NCBI GenBank assembly: GCA_934700375.1
Contig: CAKUXT010000063.1
Span: forward strand, 1-10,133
Length of the DNA: 10,133 nucleotides
Origin: an uncultured Bacilli bacterium
GTDB lineage: Bacteria; Bacillota_I; Bacilli_A; RFN20; CAG-288
Reading direction: 5' to 3'
Made by a program: the position numbers and the translations under genes
Notes under the pieces: model-generated
Told to the model about the DNA's origin: nothing
Seen by the model: the letters and a program-made list of their open reading frames with translations, nothing else
Database searches by the model: none
In this document: one piece after another, positions 1-6,084 of the stretch
Layout of the letters: each line of letters opens with the position of its first letter
How positions within the stretch are numbered: position 1 is the stretch's first letter

Positions 1-1445
1 GCTTTGAACACACCTTCAACACTGTTGCTTCAAGCCGTGGCGATTATCCTTTTACGACATTCACAGGCGGCTGTGATGACAGCAAGTTTGCTTCTCTTGT
101 CTGGTCTTTGGCTCTGAAGGTCAGAGGCGAAGGACAAGGCCATAAAGGTCATAAGAGACCGGCTATCTTCCCGAAGCTTGTATTCTTATATACCAAAGAG
201 CTTCATGGCGAAGGAAAGCCCCTTTACTGGCTTTTCAAACAGGGCATCGAATGCTCTTCCAAAGCCATGTATCCTGACTGGCTCTCTCTTGATATGCCAG
301 ATGAAAACTTAGTGAAAGAGGCAACCGCCGTTCACTTTGAACCGAGCATTGCCAAAGTCTTCCACAAGTATCATAAATTCGGTGTCAGCAGATGGCTGCT
401 TGATGAAGACGGCAATGTCAAAGAAAATCCAGACTGGGTTGATAGCATCATCTCTCCGATGGGATGCAGAGCCTATCTCTCCCCTTATTATGAAAGAGGC
501 GGTTTGCATCCTGCTGATGAGAACGACAAGCCGGTCTTTACAGGACGTTTCAATGGCGGAGCCATCTCTCTCAACCTTCCGATGATCTTAAGAAAAGCCC
601 AAGTTGAGAACAAAGACTTCTACAAGGTCCTGGATTACTATCTCGATCTGATCAACGGCATCCATATCAAGACCTTTGATTTCTTATGCAAGGTGAAGGC
701 AAGCTCTATCCCTGTCGCTTATTGCCAGGGCGGATTCGGTTATCTGAAGAATACAGATACTATCGAATCGCTTGTCAAACGCGCTACCTTTTCCTATGGT
801 TTTACAGCCTTGAACGAACTTCAGGAACTCTATAACCAGAAGTCTCTTTATCAGGAGAAAGACAATCCGAATGCCTTCAGCTATGAAGTTCTCAAATACA
901 TCAATGATTATGTCGAAGAGAAGAAGAGACATTACGGAAAAGATATTCCCTACATTGCTGCAATCTATGGAACACCTGCTGAATCCTTATGCGGAACACA
1001 GGTCGAACAGTTCAAGAAGAAATACGGAATCATTCATCATGTTTCCGATAGAGCCTACTTCACCAACTCCTTCCATATGCATGTCTCTGAGAACATCACA
1101 CCTTTTGAAAAACAGGATGCGGAGTTCCGTTACTTCCATTTGGCAAGCGGCGGACATATTCAGTATTGCCGTTTCACAACTGGCATGAACGAAGAATACA
1201 TCGCTCAGTGTGTCACACGTGCGATGAAGTTAGGCTATTATTTCGGTGTCAATATCGATAAGAGCTATTGCAACGACTGCGGCGCTCAGATCGATGATGG
1301 TGTCGATACCTGCCCTGTCTGCCATGGGCATAACATCACGGAAATCAATCGTGTCTGCGGATACTTAGGCTATTCCAAAGTCTCCGGAACGACAAAGATG
1401 AATGATGCGAAGATGGCAGAGATTCACGATAGGAAGTCCATGTAA
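1..1445 (+). CDS. nrdD: Anaerobic (class III) ribonucleoside-triphosphate reductase, C-terminal part; 5' end outside window
   Basis: Reduces ribonucleoside triphosphates to dNTPs in the cytoplasm under anoxia, using a glycyl radical installed by NrdG. The frame is open from base 3, so the gene enters from the left; about 480 residues are visible of a family usually near 700, and the N-terminal part (where an ATP-cone would lie) is missing. Visible signatures: an ASSRGDYPFTTFTGG block near bases 33-77; SPMGCRAYLSP (about 454-486), carrying the cysteine expected at the finger-loop tip as thiyl radical site; a C-terminal zinc-type Cys4 cluster, CNDC at 1269-1280 and CPVC at 1311-1322; and the glycyl radical motif RVCGYLG, with the radical glycine at 1359-1361. 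An internal TTG at 108 is not a credible start, because conserved family sequence continues upstream of it. The stop TAA overlaps the nrdG ATG by one base, implying translational coupling. Family assignment is very secure. Confidence 0.97.
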   Translation, partial: FEHTFNTVASSRGDYPFTTFTGGCDDSKFASLVWSLALKVRGEGQGHKGHKRPAIFPKLVFLYTKELHGEGKPLYWLFKQGIECSSKAMYPDWLSLDMPDENLVKEATAVHFEPSIAKVFHKYHKFGVSRWLLDEDGNVKENPDWVDSIISPMGCRAYLSPYYERGGLHPADENDKPVFTGRFNGGAISLNLPMILRKAQVENKDFYKVLDYYLDLINGIHIKTFDFLCKVKASSIPVAYCQGGFGYLKNTDTIESLVKRATFSYGFTALNELQELYNQKSLYQEKDNPNAFSYEVLKYINDYVEEKKRHYGKDIPYIAAIYGTPAESLCGTQVEQFKKKYGIIHHVSDRAYFTNSFHMHVSENITPFEKQDAEFRYFHLASGGHIQYCRFTTGMNEEYIAQCVTRAMKLGYYFGVNIDKSYCNDCGAQIDDGVDTCPVCHGHNITEINRVCGYLGYSKVSGTTKMNDAKMAEIHDRKSM

Positions 1446-1981
1446 TGAAGATTATACGAATCGAAAGAAACAATCAGATCAACGGTACCGGCTTAAGAGA
1501 TGTCATATGGTGCTCGGGTTGCAATCATAACTGCCCGGGCTGTCATAATCCTGAAGCCCAGAATCCGGAATTAGGAAAAGAAACAGGTCCTTGGGCTTAT
1601 GATATCCTCAAAGCCGACCTTTCAAGAGATGAGATCAGCGGTGTCACTTTCTCCGGCGGAGAAGCAACCTTCCCTGCAAATAGAGAAGAGGCCACAAGGA
1701 TGATGAAATGGATCAAGGATCTCTTTCCGAATAAGACCATCTGGGTATATACCGGCTATCTCTATGAAGGGATTTCGGAACTTGAGATGATGCAGTATAT
1801 CGATGTCCTTGTCGATGGAAGATATATCGCCTCTCTTAACCCTGGCCCGAACAAGATCAAATGGCGCGGTTCTTCTAATCAGCGCGTCATCGATATGAAG
1901 AAGACAAGAGCTGAGAACAAGATTGTCTGGTTAGATGATTTCAACGGAAAACCGATTGATGAAAACGAAAAACAGGACTGA
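1445..1981 (+). CDS. nrdG: Anaerobic ribonucleotide reductase activating protein (radical SAM activase)
   Basis: Radical SAM enzyme that uses a [4Fe-4S] cluster and S-adenosylmethionine to generate the glycyl radical on NrdD. The protein is 178 aa, slightly longer than the roughly 150-175 aa typical of the family. The cluster motif CX3CX2C is seen at C26, C30 and C33, with an additional C23; the SAM-contacting SGGE lies at residues 70-73 within TFSGGEA. The start is the ATG inside TAATG, one base overlapping the nrdD stop, with AGGAAG at 1431-1436, eight bases upstream, as ribosome binding site. The last codons (EKQD, TGA) form the left arm of the terminator palindrome shared with ribF. Sequence and the nrdD neighbour agree, so the assignment is firm. 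Confidence 0.96.
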   Translation: MKIIRIERNNQINGTGLRDVIWCSGCNHNCPGCHNPEAQNPELGKETGPWAYDILKADLSRDEISGVTFSGGEATFPANREEATRMMKWIKDLFPNKTIWVYTGYLYEGISELEMMQYIDVLVDGRYIASLNPGPNKIKWRGSSNQRVIDMKKTRAENKIVWLDDFNGKPIDENEKQD

Positions 1982-2000
1982 GCAATCAGCCCTGTTTTTC
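1967..2000. terminator. Bidirectional intrinsic terminator between nrdG and ribF, overlapping both stop codons
   Basis: A 34-base palindrome: GAAAAACAGG (1967-1976) pairs perfectly with CCTGTTTTTC (1991-2000). After one A/C mismatch, CTGA (1978-1981) pairs with TCAG (1986-1989) around a GCAA tetraloop (GNRA type). The A-run on one side and T-run on the other make it usable in both directions. The nrdG stop TGA (1979-1981) and the complement of the ribF stop (1986-1988) pair with each other inside the stem. Confidence 0.88.
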
Positions 2001-2885
2001 TAAACATTTTTGTTTGTCTTTATTCAATTGTTCCTTCAATTCAAGTAAGGAAGAAAACTTTTTCTGTTCTCTGATGAAGGAGAGGAATTCGACCTTGATA
2101 TCATTGCCGTAAAGGTCATCGTCGAGAGAGAAGATATGCGTTTCGATGATCGCGTTTCTTAGCGGATCGATGGTTGGATGATTTCCGATGTTGGTCATTG
2201 ACGGATAACTTATTCCGTTTAGAATCGTTCTTGTTTTGTAGACACCGTTTGGCAGTCTGAACTTCTTGTTTTCCAAATCGATGTTGGCAGTCGGAAATGA
2301 GATCTTTCTTCCGTTCTCTTTTCCGTGTATGACTCTTCCTTGGTAGAAGAAATCATATCCTAACAAGTCGTTTGCTTCTTTGATCTGATGGTCATTGAGA
2401 AGAGATCTGATTCTAGTCGATGAGACTTTCTCCCCATTGATTTCAAAAAGGGGAAGAATCTCGACTTTCACTCCCTTGTCTTTCAGACTAAGAAGGTCAC
2501 TGGCTTTTCCTTGACCGAATTTACCAAAGGTGAAATCTTCACCGACTACAATTTTTCTGACATTCAAGGAAAGAAGGAAAGAAATGAATTCTTCTTTTGA
2601 GGTGTTCTTCGTCTCTTCATCAAATGGAAGAATGAATTCATTCTTGATATGGAAAGAAGAGAGCATCTTTTCTTTCTCTTCTTCTGTCAATAATGGACCG
2701 CTATGATCATTCTTCGTCTTGTTCTTCAGATCGCTTGTGAAAGTAAGAACACTGCTTTCACCTTCACCTGTCAGTGTCTCTTTGAAAAGCATCTGATGGC
2801 CTAGATGAAGCCCATCAAAAAGGCCGATAGCCAAAGAGAGAGGCGGTAAATCATATTGTTCTTTGATGGATAGAATCTTAGTCAT
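1986..2885 (-). CDS. ribF: Bifunctional riboflavin kinase / FMN adenylyltransferase (FAD synthetase)
   Basis: Converts riboflavin to FMN and FMN to FAD in the cytoplasm. The 299 aa fit the full two-domain family. The N-terminal nucleotidyltransferase domain has the HxGH-type signature GLFDGLHLGHQ (residues 21-31), GEDFTFGKFGQG (about 115-126) and SSTRIR (155-160). The C-terminal riboflavin kinase domain has GRKISFPTAN (192-201, usually GRxLGFPTAN), NGVY (213-216) and IETHIF (247-252) with the expected glutamate. The ATG overlaps the truB stop by eight bases, and GAGG at 2894-2897 lies eight bases upstream, inside truB, so the pair is probably translationally coupled. Its FAD/FMN products could supply the two flavoproteins encoded further right. 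The C-terminus EKQG is encoded by the terminator palindrome. I see no FMN riboswitch upstream. Confidence 0.95.
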   Translation of the reverse strand: MTKILSIKEQYDLPPLSLAIGLFDGLHLGHQMLFKETLTGEGESSVLTFTSDLKNKTKNDHSGPLLTEEEKEKMLSSFHIKNEFILPFDEETKNTSKEEFISFLLSLNVRKIVVGEDFTFGKFGQGKASDLLSLKDKGVKVEILPLFEINGEKVSSTRIRSLLNDHQIKEANDLLGYDFFYQGRVIHGKENGRKISFPTANIDLENKKFRLPNGVYKTRTILNGISYPSMTNIGNHPTIDPLRNAIIETHIFSLDDDLYGNDIKVEFLSFIREQKKFSSLLELKEQLNKDKQKCLEKQG

Positions 2886-3735
2886 GTCTGATGCCTCTCT
2901 GACAGATATAATGCCCGTCTCTGTCTTTCTTATATAAAGCGATCAGTTCATTGTCTTTTGCAAAGAAAAGATGCGCTTTCTCGCTTTTATAGTAGATATC
3001 ATTTCCAGCGATTGCTCGTTTAGTGACTGCTTCATTCCCTTCGATGACAGGAATATCGTTGAACATAGATGGTATTGAGATGATATCAGTTTCACTGATT
3101 TCATCGACACGCTTTGCATGAGTTAAGTCGATGTCATCGACTTTCGTTCTTCTTAAAGAGGTGAGATGACCGACGGTGTTCAATCTGTAGGCGATATCTC
3201 TTCCTAAGGAACGGATATAGGTTCCTTTTGAAACAGTCGTTTCAAAAGCGATCGTATCAGATGTGAAAGAGAGAAGTTTCATCTCTTTGATTTCGATATC
3301 GACGGTCGGAGGAGTGAAGTCGATTCCTTTTCTTAAAAGAACATAGCTTCTCTCTCCGTTGATATGCTTTGCACTATACATCGGAACCTGCTGTTTCTGT
3401 TTTCCGATAAAGGAAGAGAGGACTTCGTTGATCTTTTCTTCTGTCAGAGTCGGTACTTCTTTTTCAGATACGATGTTTCCGGTCAGATCCAAAGAATCGG
3501 TCTCTTTTCCTAAGGAAAGGGTAGCGACATAAGTCTTCTCTTCATCCTTGAAAAGAGGAAAAAATTTTGTTCCTTCCAATAGGCCGATGATAAGAAGACC
3601 AGTCGCAAAAGGATCAAGTGTTCCTAAATGGCCCACTTTTCTGATATTGAATTTCTTTTTGATGAGAATATCGACGCTTTGGGAAGCCAGCCCTGCTTCT
3701 TTGTCGATGATGAGGAATCCTGAGTAGTTGTTCAT
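2878..3735 (-). CDS. truB: tRNA pseudouridine(55) synthase TruB
   Basis: Isomerises U55 to pseudouridine in the T-loop of tRNAs. The protein is 285 aa from the chosen ATG. Motif I/II regions are clear: GFLIIDKEAG (residues 6-15; the usual form is DKPxGxTS, so this copy has E-A in place of P-x), then HLGTLDPFATG with catalytic D41. RSLGRDIA, about two thirds along, is the usual later motif. The C-terminal 60-70 residues, which include a PUA-like region in many homologues, are weakly conserved. A longer reading from TTG at 3760-3762 adds MSFLTILIT, which matches nothing in the family; ATG at 3733-3735 gives the normal N-terminus. No Shine-Dalgarno sequence precedes this ATG, and a TATACT lies seven bases upstream, suggesting leaderless initiation. 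It overlaps ribF by eight bases. Confidence 0.94.
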   Translation of the reverse strand: MNNYSGFLIIDKEAGLASQSVDILIKKKFNIRKVGHLGTLDPFATGLLIIGLLEGTKFFPLFKDEEKTYVATLSLGKETDSLDLTGNIVSEKEVPTLTEEKINEVLSSFIGKQKQQVPMYSAKHINGERSYVLLRKGIDFTPPTVDIEIKEMKLLSFTSDTIAFETTVSKGTYIRSLGRDIAYRLNTVGHLTSLRRTKVDDIDLTHAKRVDEISETDIISIPSMFNDIPVIEGNEAVTKRAIAGNDIYYKSEKAHLFFAKDNELIALYKKDRDGHYICQRGIRHD

Positions 3736-3742
3736 GGTTATT

Positions 3743-3748
3743 AGTATA
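3743..3748 (-). promoter_or_regulatory. Candidate -10 box for truB-ribF, giving a leaderless transcript
   Basis: On the minus strand TATACT is followed by AATAACC and then the truB ATG, so the transcription start would fall at or within a base or two of the start codon. Seventeen bases upstream is TTTTCA, a 4/6 match to TTGACA. No AGGAGG-like sequence lies between. This is a consensus match only, with no experimental support. Confidence 0.45.
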
Positions 3749-3794
3749 GTCAAGAATGACAAAAATGAAAACGAAAATACGTTTTTGACACCTT

Positions 3795-4694
3795 TTAGTC
3801 TGATTCTACCTCTTCTTCTCTTGGTAAAGAGGAGATGGCTCCTTTTCTAGTAACTGCGATGGAAGAGGCTTTTTCTGCGTAAAGTATTGCTTTCTTTAGC
3901 GGATAGCCTTTTGTCAGAGCAGCTGCAAAAGCACCATTGAAGCAGTCTCCTGCTGCAGTCGTGTCAACGGCTTTAACCTTATAGGCAGGAAGAAGCTTTT
4001 CTTCTTCCTTGCTATAGAGATAGACGCCTTTTTCGCCTAATGTGACAAGAAGGGTTTTGACTCCTCTGTCTAAAAGAGAAGAACAAGCTTTTCTGAAAGA
4101 GTCTTCATCTTTGATATCAATTTTTGAAATCAAAGAGAGTTCTGTTTCATTCGGTGTGAGATAGTCTATGTTTCTTAGTAATTGATCGGTTAATGCTCTT
4201 CCAGGGGCAGGATTAAGTATGAATATCTTATTGAATTCCTTAGCCTTGGAAGAAAGATAATCGACAGTATCAAATGGGATTTCAAGCTGAGAGAGAATGA
4301 TATCGGCTTCCTTGATCAAATCGATATTCTTATCGATATCATCTCTTTTGATGTCGTAATTGGCACCAGGAATGACGATGATTCTATTGTCATGAACATC
4401 TTCTTCTAAAAGAATGGTTGCACAGCCTGTAGGCTTAGAGGATGTCTTGATCTTTGGTTTGACATTGTTCTTCTCAAGACAGGAGATCAGTTCTTTTCCA
4501 AAGACATCAGAGCCAACAGCTCCTAGCATTGTGACATCCGCATTGAGAAGTGCGGCTGCACAGGCTTGGTTGGCTCCTTTTCCGCCTGGATTTTTCATGA
4601 AATCCGTACCAAAAGAAGTCTCACCTCTTTTAGGAAGATGAGGCATATAGGTGACTAAGTCCATGTTGATGCTTCCGACAACAAGTATTTTCAT
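3795..4694 (-). CDS. rbsK: Ribokinase-type PfkB family carbohydrate kinase
   Basis: Phosphorylates D-ribose at O5 using ATP, feeding it to the pentose phosphate pathway or nucleotide synthesis. The length of 299 aa is typical. The N-terminus GSINMDLV (7-14), the PfkB signature 1 block PGGKGANQACAA (from residue 36), and the C-terminal signature DTTAAGDCFNGAF (244-256), with catalytic base D250 in the AAGD anion hole, are all intact. The start ATG is supported by GAAAGGA at 4704-4710, nine bases upstream. No ribose transporter, RbsD mutarotase or LacI-type regulator is in the window, so the substrate rests on motif similarity. Other PfkB substrates (deoxyribose, pseudouridine) cannot be excluded; the truB neighbour makes pseudouridine a thought, but the N-terminal motifs favour ribokinase. 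It has its own promoter region upstream and lies 59 bases before truB. Confidence 0.88.
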   Translation of the reverse strand: MKILVVGSINMDLVTYMPHLPKRGETSFGTDFMKNPGGKGANQACAAALLNADVTMLGAVGSDVFGKELISCLEKNNVKPKIKTSSKPTGCATILLEEDVHDNRIIVIPGANYDIKRDDIDKNIDLIKEADIILSQLEIPFDTVDYLSSKAKEFNKIFILNPAPGRALTDQLLRNIDYLTPNETELSLISKIDIKDEDSFRKACSSLLDRGVKTLLVTLGEKGVYLYSKEEEKLLPAYKVKAVDTTAAGDCFNGAFAAALTKGYPLKKAILYAEKASSIAVTRKGAISSLPREEEVESD

Positions 4695-4756
4695 GTCTTT
4701 GAATCCTTTCGATGTTTGTCTTTCTAGTAAGAGGACGATGTTGTTTGCCTAGATGA

Positions 4757-4762
4757 ATTATA
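4757..4762 (-). promoter_or_regulatory. Candidate -10 box of the rbsK promoter
   Basis: TATAAT on the minus strand, 62 bases upstream of the rbsK ATG. No good TTGACA lies at 16-18 bases; TTGTCA is present but only 12 bases upstream, so the -35 is weak or an activator is needed. The rest of 4695-4858 holds no recognisable gene. Confidence 0.4.
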
Positions 4763-4793
4763 ATCGAAAAGACATGACAAAAGAACACGGAAA

Positions 4794-4817
4794 GATATAT
4801 TTAGCACTGCATATATC
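4794..4817. repeat. Short inverted repeat upstream of rbsK (possible operator)
   Basis: GATATAT (4794-4800) and ATATATC (4811-4817) are perfect inverted arms separated by ten bases. The repeat lies about 32-55 bases upstream of the candidate rbsK -10 box, a position suited to an activator or repressor site. The arms are AT-rich, so chance occurrence is quite possible. Confidence 0.3.
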
Positions 4818-4998
4818 TGATAAGGGTGATATAAAGAGGTCTTGTGTTAACGAGTTTGTTATTCTTTGATTTCCCAATGGCCTTCGAAATCGGGCCCGAC
4901 TCTTACGATTTTCGCGCTTTTTGAGATTATTCTAGATACTGTTCTTCGTGATTTGTTCAGTAACTTCATCATATCAATAGTTGTTATCTCTGGATTTT

Positions 4999-5005
4999 CT
5001 TTTTT
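4999..5005 (-). other. Slippery heptamer A AAA AAG at the frame break
   Basis: On the minus strand the frame-0 codons are CAA AAA AAG, i.e. exactly the X XXY YYZ phase of A AAA AAG, the heptamer used by Escherichia coli dnaX for programmed -1 frameshifting. A -1 slip continues at GAA AAT CCA into the winged-helix C-terminus. I see no strong stimulatory hairpin downstream and only a weak purine-rich AAAGAG upstream. A single-base loss in the run of seven A would look the same. Confidence 0.5.
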
Positions 5006-5056
5006 TGGGCAATTAGTTTCTCTTTATCAGATTGGCCTTCCGTTTGTGCAATTGTG

Positions 5057-5140
5057 TCTGTGTCATTGTCTGTGCCATTGTCTGTGCCATTGCTTGCGCC
5101 ACACTCCGTGTCATTACTTGAGCCATCGTTTGTGCCATTG
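5057..5140 (-). repeat. 12-bp tandem repeat (seven units) encoding an NGTD-type linker
   Basis: On the plus strand the unit is TCTGTGCCATTG: units at 5057, 5069, 5081, 5093, 5105, 5117 and 5129. The second and third are identical and the others diverged. In the minus-strand frame each unit encodes a four-residue Asn-Gly-Thr-Asp-like block, giving a flexible linker between the ATPase segment and the winged helix. The 12-base period preserves the frame when copies are gained or lost. Confidence 0.8.
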
Positions 5141-5649
5141 GAATTTTCATCTGACTTGATGTACTCGTTCAGTTTGTAATTGAATGGAATTGTGACTTGT
5201 AAAAAGTTGTCCAAGAAGGTGAAAGCTTCTTGGCCGTACTTATCAGTGATGGCGGTGACGCCATGTCCAGTTTGCTCAATCAATCCGAGCTTAATGAATA
5301 TCTTGGCCAAGGCTTCATTGACTGGTTTGCTTACTCCGCCAAAGAAATCCTCTTTTGTCATGTTGTGTGGCAAGCCGCCAGTTGAGATGATTTCCAGTCT
5401 ATCGTTGAAAACGTAGATGGCAGGGGGTGTTCCGTCAACCCAATCATTGTGAAGGCAGGCGTTATACCATGCCTCTCTAAATGCAATTCGATCAAACAAA
5501 GGAATATCTTCGCGGTATCCGTCTTTATGGAAGACTGCCTTTGTCTGATTAAGTACATCTGCACAAAAGCTTTGGGCATTTTTCATTGCAGTGAGCAGGC
5601 ATTGACTTATAAAGATTATTCCGCTTGATGATTCATATTGACCTGATTT

Positions 5650-5664
5650 GAGTGATTTTCACTC
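5650..5664. repeat. Small perfect hairpin at the 5' edge of the regulator remnant
   Basis: GAGTGA (5650-5655), a TTT loop, TCACTC (5659-5664). It lies just left of the rpsO -35 box and contains the in-frame stop that bounds the remnant. There is no T-tract, so it is not a terminator. It could mark the truncation junction or be an operator; its role is unknown. Confidence 0.35.
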
Positions 5665-5672
5665 GAATTTCC

Positions 5673-5700
5673 TTGCAATATTGTTTAAAAACTTTATAAT
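5673..5700 (+). promoter_or_regulatory. rpsO promoter
   Basis: TTGCAA (5673-5678, 4/6 to the -35 consensus) and a perfect TATAAT (5695-5700) separated by 16 bases, in an AT-rich setting. Transcription would start near 5707, leaving a leader of about 83 bases before rpsO. Confidence 0.7.
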
Positions 5701-5706
5701 ATTTAA

Positions 5707-5789
5707 GCCTTTTGACTGGTGCGAGGCTTGTTCCTCAAGTCACCTCATGCTGGTCGAAATAGGTAGAAAGAAAAACGAGGTATTACGAA
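5707..5789 (+). promoter_or_regulatory. rpsO 5' leader with alternative stems, candidate S15 autoregulatory site
   Basis: The leader can form competing helices. Either GGCTTG (5725-5730) pairs with CAAGTC (5736-5741), including a G.U next to a G-C pair, or GAGG (5723-5726) pairs with CCTC (5733-5736) inside TGACT/AGTCA (5713-5717 with 5738-5742). S15 proteins are known to bind their own mRNA leaders in several phyla, recognising G.U/G-C type motifs that mimic 16S rRNA. The pairings are seen in the sequence; the regulatory role is inferred. The ribosome binding site is GAGG at 5777-5780, nine bases before the ATG. Confidence 0.45.
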
Positions 5790-6065
5790 ATGTTGACAAA
5801 AGAAGAAAAGGCTGTTGCCATCAAGGCTAGTCAGAGAGACGAAAAGGATGTCGGTTCCACCGAAGTCCAGATTGCTCTTCTCACTGAAAAGATCAAGAAG
5901 CTCACAGTCCACATGACCATCAACAAGCATGATTTCTCTTCTAAGCGCGGTATGGATATCATGATTGCAAGACGTACAAACCTTCTTAACTATCTTAAGA
6001 AGACCGACACTGCACGTTATGAGAAGGCCGTTGCTTCCATGAAGGCTGCTACCAAGAAGAAATAA
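5790..6065 (+). CDS. rpsO: 30S ribosomal protein S15
   Basis: Primary 16S rRNA binding protein of the 30S platform, which also makes a bridge to the 50S subunit. The 91 aa match the family (88-91). Landmarks: DVGSTEVQIALLTEKI (about 20-35; the family consensus is GSPEVQ), the usually invariant HxxDxxSRRG region read here as NKHDFSSKRG, and RRTNLLNYLKKTD (about 66-78). It ends in a lysine-rich ATKKK tail. ATG at 5790 is preceded by GAGG at nine bases. It is monocistronic here, with its own promoter and terminator. In many Bacillota it follows ribF and precedes pnp, and neither is adjacent in that order here. Confidence 0.97.
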   Translation: MLTKEEKAVAIKASQRDEKDVGSTEVQIALLTEKIKKLTVHMTINKHDFSSKRGMDIMIARRTNLLNYLKKTDTARYEKAVASMKAATKKK

Positions 6066-6084
6066 ACATTTCTTGAAACCGATT

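Larger units (their letters stand above)
4859..5658 (-). pseudogene. Remnant of an AlbA_2/HATPase_c_4 (RecG-C-terminal-like) ATP-binding regulator, 5'-truncated and frame-broken
   Basis: From ATG at 5584-5586 a 200-residue frame reads through a GHKL-like ATPase segment: REAWYNACLHNDW (N-box type, residues 37-49), IYVFNDRLEIISTGGLP (57-73) and GLIEQTGHGV (101-110). This matches Pfam HATPase_c_4. A low-complexity NGTD-type linker follows (about 147-178). Frame 0 stops at 4984-4986 after CAA AAA AAG, but the -1 frame continues with ENPEITTIDMMKLLNKSRRT and ends GHWEIKE at TAA 4859-4861. That is a winged-helix end as expected for this family, about 46 residues. Full-length relatives carry an N-terminal AlbA_2 domain of some 200 residues, absent here. 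The open frame extends upstream to an in-frame TGA at 5659-5661 with plausible family sequence, and no ribosome binding site precedes 5586. I infer a decayed gene, possibly transferred; a working short protein with a programmed frameshift is the alternative. Confidence 0.75.

Noticed and set aside
108..122. TTG at 108 as the start of nrdD
   Set aside because: The frame is open to base 3 and the upstream residues are conserved NrdD sequence, so the gene simply enters from outside the window.
3736..3762. Longer truB from TTG 3760-3762
   Set aside because: It adds nine residues (SFLTILIT type) with no family support and overlaps the best -10 box; the ATG at 3735 gives the normal N-terminus.
3768..3785. 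AAAACG/CGTTTT hairpin after rbsK as a terminator
   Set aside because: Only two G-C pairs in six, with an interrupted T-tract; too weak to call, although rbsK read-through into truB cannot be excluded.
4774..4869. 31-codon plus-strand ORF (MTKEHGKIYL...) between rbsK and the remnant
   Set aside because: No clear ribosome binding site, no recognisable similarity, overlaps the inverted repeat and the end of the remnant; chance is likely.
5046..5140. CRISPR array
   Set aside because: The repeats are contiguous 12-base units without spacers and lie within a reading frame.
4866..5159. 97-codon plus-strand ORF with Cys-His repeats (LCHCLCHC)
   Set aside because: It is the antisense reading of the 12-bp repeat and winged helix; the repeated Cys-His pattern looks like a metal-binding protein but is a by-product of the NGTD repeat on the other strand.
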